Shown here: piece by piece, positions 46,545-48,841 of the stretch
Layout: every line of letters starts with the position of its first letter
Position numbering within the stretch: the stretch's first letter is position 1
Source of the DNA: Candidatus Tectimicrobiota bacterium
GTDB taxonomy: Bacteria > UBA8248 > JACPRG01
Direction: 5' to 3'
NCBI GenBank assembly: GCA_016190025.1
Contig: JACPRG010000051.1
Location: 1-48,841, forward strand
DNA: 48,841 nucleotides
Translations under genes and position numbers: made by a program
The notes under the pieces: model-generated
The model's input: only the letters and a program-made list of their open reading frames with translations
Told to the model about the DNA's origin: nothing
Databases searched by the model: none

Positions 46545-47198
46545 TCAGGGAGCCAGGCGGCGCCTCGACCACCCGCCGTCCTCCCGGCGCTCGTAGAGCA
46601 CCCGGTCGTGCAGCCGGTCCTCCCGGTGCTTCCAGAACTCCATCCGGCTCGGCGTGATGACGAAGCCGCCCCAGAAGTCCGGCCGGGGGACCCTCTTCCC
46701 TTCGAACCTTTTCCGGTGGCGCTCGACCGCCTCCAGGAGGCTGGCGCGGTCCTCGATGACGCGGCTCTGGGGGGAGGCCCACGCGCTCAGCTTCGAGGCG
46801 TCCGGTCGCATGTCGAAGTACCGGTCGGCGGCTTCGTCCGCCGCCCGCTTCGCCCCGCCCTCGATCCTCACCTGCCGCCCCAGAAGGGTCCAGTAGAAGG
46901 TGGCCGCGACGCGGGGGTCCCGCAGGATGTCCCTGGCCTTCGGACTGTTGAGGTTCGTGAAGAACAGGAATCCCTCCACGGCCAGGCCGTGCGTCTCCGG
47001 GTCCTTGTAGAGGACGAGCCTTCCCGACGGGACCCCCTCGGCGGAGACCGTGGAGAGATGCATCGCGTCCGGCTGGATCACCTCCGCGCGCAGCGCCTCC
47101 CCGTACCACTTTTTGAATTGCCTGAGCGGGTCCGCATCGACGGTGTCGACACCGAGCTCTTCGCTTCTAAGCCGGTCGATGAGTTCCTGTATTGCCAT
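46545..47198 (-). CDS. pdxH: Pyridoxamine/pyridoxine 5'-phosphate oxidase
   Basis: 217 residues of the FMN-binding split barrel: ADPLRQFKKWYGEALRAEVIQPDAMHLSTVSAEGVPSGRLVLYKD, GFLFFTNLNSPKARDI, AATFYWTLLGRQVRIEG and the C-terminal family region PDFWGGFVITPSRMEFWKHREDRLHDRVLYERR...WSRRRLAP. It oxidises PNP and PMP to pyridoxal 5'-phosphate with FMN and O2. The ATG at 47196-47198 with GGGAG close by is preferred to an upstream start. It lies 112 bp behind a PLP-dependent aminotransferase on the same strand. Confidence 0.95.
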   Translation of the reverse strand: MAIQELIDRLRSEELGVDTVDADPLRQFKKWYGEALRAEVIQPDAMHLSTVSAEGVPSGRLVLYKDPETHGLAVEGFLFFTNLNSPKARDILRDPRVAATFYWTLLGRQVRIEGGAKRAADEAADRYFDMRPDASKLSAWASPQSRVIEDRASLLEAVERHRKRFEGKRVPRPDFWGGFVITPSRMEFWKHREDRLHDRVLYERREDGGWSRRRLAP

Positions 47199-47221
47199 CT
47201 TCTCCCGCGTCCCATGGCGCA

Positions 47222-47249
47222 AGAGGGCGGCCCGGCAAGGTCGCCCTCT
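47222..47249. repeat. Hairpin between the aminotransferase and pdxH
   Basis: AGAGGGCG (47222-47229) and CGCCCTCT (47242-47249), an 8-bp perfect stem with a 12-nt loop, 24 bp upstream of the pdxH start. No T-run follows on the minus strand, so it is more likely an mRNA structure near the pdxH ribosome site than a terminator. Confidence 0.5.
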
Positions 47250-47310
47250 CATGCGGAACAAAGGTTTTCGAGGGGGGTGTGGGAGGACAGTTTTCGGCCC
47301 CCCCGCATTT

Positions 47311-48489
47311 TCAGCCTTTCAGCGCCTTCGTCACCTTCGCCATCCGGTCGACGGCCTTCTCCAGCTCCTCCATGGATTGGGCGAAGCAGAGGCGGAGGTA
47401 GCCCTCCCCCTGGGGCCCGAAGCCGTTTCCCGGCACCGTGGCCACGTGTCCCTTCTCCAGCAGGACCTTGGCGAAGCCCATGGAGTCGAGGCCCGTCCCC
47501 TCGATGTTGGGGAAGAGGTAGAAGGCCCCCTTGGGGTTGGGGCAGCGGATGCCGGGCAGCTCGTTCAGGTTCTTCACCATGAAGTCCCGCCGCTGCTGGT
47601 AGGTTTCGACCATCTCCCGAAGGAAGTCGTCGTCCTGGTTCTCGTAGCCGACGACGCAGGCCTTCTGGCAGAAGGAGTTGGGATGCGTGTTGGTGTAGAG
47701 ATTCAGCTTGGACATCTCGCTGATGATCTCGGCCGGCCCGGCGGCGTAGCCGATCCGCCATCCGGTCATGGCGAAGGTCTTGGAGGCGGCGTTGATGGTC
47801 ACCGTCCGCCCGGCCATGCCCGGAAGGCTCGCGGGGCTGACGTGCTCGGCCCCGTCGTAGAGAATCCGCTCGTACACCTCGTCGGAGAACAGGAGGAGCT
47901 CTTTTCCTTTGACCAGCTCGCACAAGGCCTCGACGGTCGGCCGGTCGACGACCCCTCCGGTGGGGTTGCTGGGCGAGTTGAGGAGCAGCACCTTCGTTCG
48001 GCCGGTGATGAGCGGGGCGATCCTCTCCGGCTTGGCCATGAAGCCGTCCTCTTCCAGGAGGGGATAGTAGACAGGGACGCCTCCCGCCAGCTGGACGATG
48101 GAGGTGTACTGGGGCCAGCCGGGGGAGGGGAGGAGGACCTCATCCCCCGGGTCCACCGTGGCTTGGACGGCCTCGTAAATGGCCCCCGTGCCGCCCGGCG
48201 TGATGACGACCTGGGTGTCCGGGTCCACCCGGACGCCGTTCTCCCGCTCCAGCTTCGCGGCCAGCGCCCGGCGGAGCTCCAGGATCCCCCCGAAGGAGGT
48301 GTAGTGGGTGAAGCCCTGGTCCAGGGCGGCCTTGCAGGCGTCCACGATGTACGGGGGGGTGTCGAAGTCGGGCTCGCCGATCTCCAGCCGGACGGCGTCT
48401 TTGATCTTGGCGGCGATCTCGAAGATCTCCCGGATGGGGGAGACGCCGAGCCGCTTCGTTCTGTCTGAGAGGAAGGACCGTCCACTCAC
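47311..48489 (-). CDS. Class I/II PLP-dependent aminotransferase
   Basis: 392 residues of fold type I: RLEIGEPDFDTPPYIVDACKAAL, LLLNSPSNPTGGVVDR, LLLFSDEVYERILYDG, the Schiff-base lysine in NAASKTFAMTGWRIGYAAGP (about Lys237) and the carboxylate-binding arginine in GYLRLCFAQS. It resembles the AspC/AlaA-like branch of bacterial aminotransferases; the amino acid substrate cannot be fixed from sequence. I chose the GTG at 48487-48489 because GGTGGAGG lies 8 bp upstream; a GTG at 48502-48504 has no ribosome site. pdxH, which makes its cofactor, follows downstream. Confidence 0.9.
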   Translation of the reverse strand: MSGRSFLSDRTKRLGVSPIREIFEIAAKIKDAVRLEIGEPDFDTPPYIVDACKAALDQGFTHYTSFGGILELRRALAAKLERENGVRVDPDTQVVITPGGTGAIYEAVQATVDPGDEVLLPSPGWPQYTSIVQLAGGVPVYYPLLEEDGFMAKPERIAPLITGRTKVLLLNSPSNPTGGVVDRPTVEALCELVKGKELLLFSDEVYERILYDGAEHVSPASLPGMAGRTVTINAASKTFAMTGWRIGYAAGPAEIISEMSKLNLYTNTHPNSFCQKACVVGYENQDDDFLREMVETYQQRRDFMVKNLNELPGIRCPNPKGAFYLFPNIEGTGLDSMGFAKVLLEKGHVATVPGNGFGPQGEGYLRLCFAQSMEELEKAVDRMAKVTKALKG

Positions 48490-48601
48490 GGGCTGTGCCT
48501 CCACCGGTGGGTTAGAAAATGAAAAACCGTCTGGATGACTGCGGGACCCGGGCGGGATGGCGCCGTCCTCGCGCCCGGCCCCCTCGCTGCGTGCCGGGCG
48601 G

Positions 48602-48841
48602 TTATCCCGGGGTTTTCACATCCTCCGACCCCGGCTCCGCGCGCGAGGGGGACAAGGCGTCCCCCGGGCCGCCCCGCAAGAACTGACGGACCATCGGGAC
48701 GGCGACCAGCACCAAGCCGGCCAGGTCCGTCCACAAGCCCGGCTTGATGAGGGTGAAGGCCCCGGCGGATAAGACGATGCGCTCGACCGCGCCGATCGGC
48801 CCCCGCAGGCCTATCCCCTGCACCGCCATGGAGAGGGCCAC
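48602..48841 (-). CDS. TRAP transporter fused permease, C-terminal end (cut by window edge)
   Basis: The last 79 residues of a membrane protein whose start lies outside the window. LSMAVQGIGLRGPIGAVERIVLSAGAFTLIKPGLWTDLAGLVLVAVPMVRQFL, with two hydrophobic helices and the IKPGLWTDLAG motif, matches the end of the fused DctQM-type (4TM/12TM) TRAP permeases that import organic acids with Na+. The tail after about residue 56 is hydrophilic. The stop TAA is at 48602-48604, and the aminotransferase starts 112 bp downstream on the same strand. Confidence 0.72.
   Translation of the reverse strand: MALSMAVQGIGLRGPIGAVERIVLSAGAFTLIKPGLWTDLAGLVLVAVPMVRQFLRGGPGDALSPSRAEPGSEDVKTPG

Overview
This is a gene-dense, very GC-rich stretch of a bacterial chromosome. 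The organism is clearly diderm: the window holds a complete tolQRAB-pal-cpoB cluster, Mla-type lipid transport genes, a TolC-like outer membrane protein, an AsmA-family protein and murein recycling genes. Oxalate oxidoreductase, an archaeal-type phosphoglycerate mutase, a DUF120 riboflavin-kinase-like protein, NMT1-type and TRAP transporter remnants or edges, and the high GC together suggest an uncultured Methylomirabilota/Rokubacteria-like or Desulfobacterota-like lineage. The lineage is inference. I saw no rRNA, tRNA, IS element, prophage or CRISPR array.

Layout. Positions 1-5500 (minus strand) carry a SagB-type nitroreductase cut by the window edge, a Rieske ferredoxin, and a three-gene 2-oxoacid:ferredoxin oxidoreductase operon whose active-site residues point to oxalate oxidoreductase, with a FadR-type GntR regulator upstream. 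Positions 5970-10310 (plus) hold a small haem-copper-oxidase-like membrane protein and an mlaE-mlaD-tolC-mlaC operon without its ATPase gene, closed by a clear terminator. Positions 10345-18940 are mixed: a RibK-like protein, a CheY with a possible sigma-28 promoter, a TPR protein, GcvT, a YhcC-type radical SAM protein, rhodanese, cupin, a DJ-1/PfpI protein, a cupredoxin preceded by a structured leader or small RNA, and a PfkB kinase.

Positions 19023-34164 form one long minus-strand array. In transcription order it is tolQ-tolR-tolA-tolB-pal-cpoB, AsmA, apgM, ligA, galU and two tandem CNNM/CorC-like proteins. Divergently, slt and anmK (34343-37908) overlap by 4 bp and form a murein turnover and recycling pair.

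Positions 38116-43094 (plus) are a compact catabolic-looking cluster with its own promoter: a cytosine-deaminase-like amidohydrolase lacking one metal-ligand histidine, a ketopantoate-reductase-like enzyme, a zinc alcohol dehydrogenase, a lipoprotein alpha/beta hydrolase, a RidA-family protein lacking the RidA arginine, and a substrate-binding protein remnant with its middle deleted. Positions 43204-46312 (minus) are the glyoxylate bypass operon aceB-aceA with a strong sigma-70 promoter and a palindromic candidate operator. pdxH, a PLP aminotransferase and the end of a TRAP permease close the window. Central carbon genes here (oxalate oxidation, glyoxylate bypass, phosphoglycerate mutase, glycine cleavage T protein) fit growth on C2 and organic-acid substrates.
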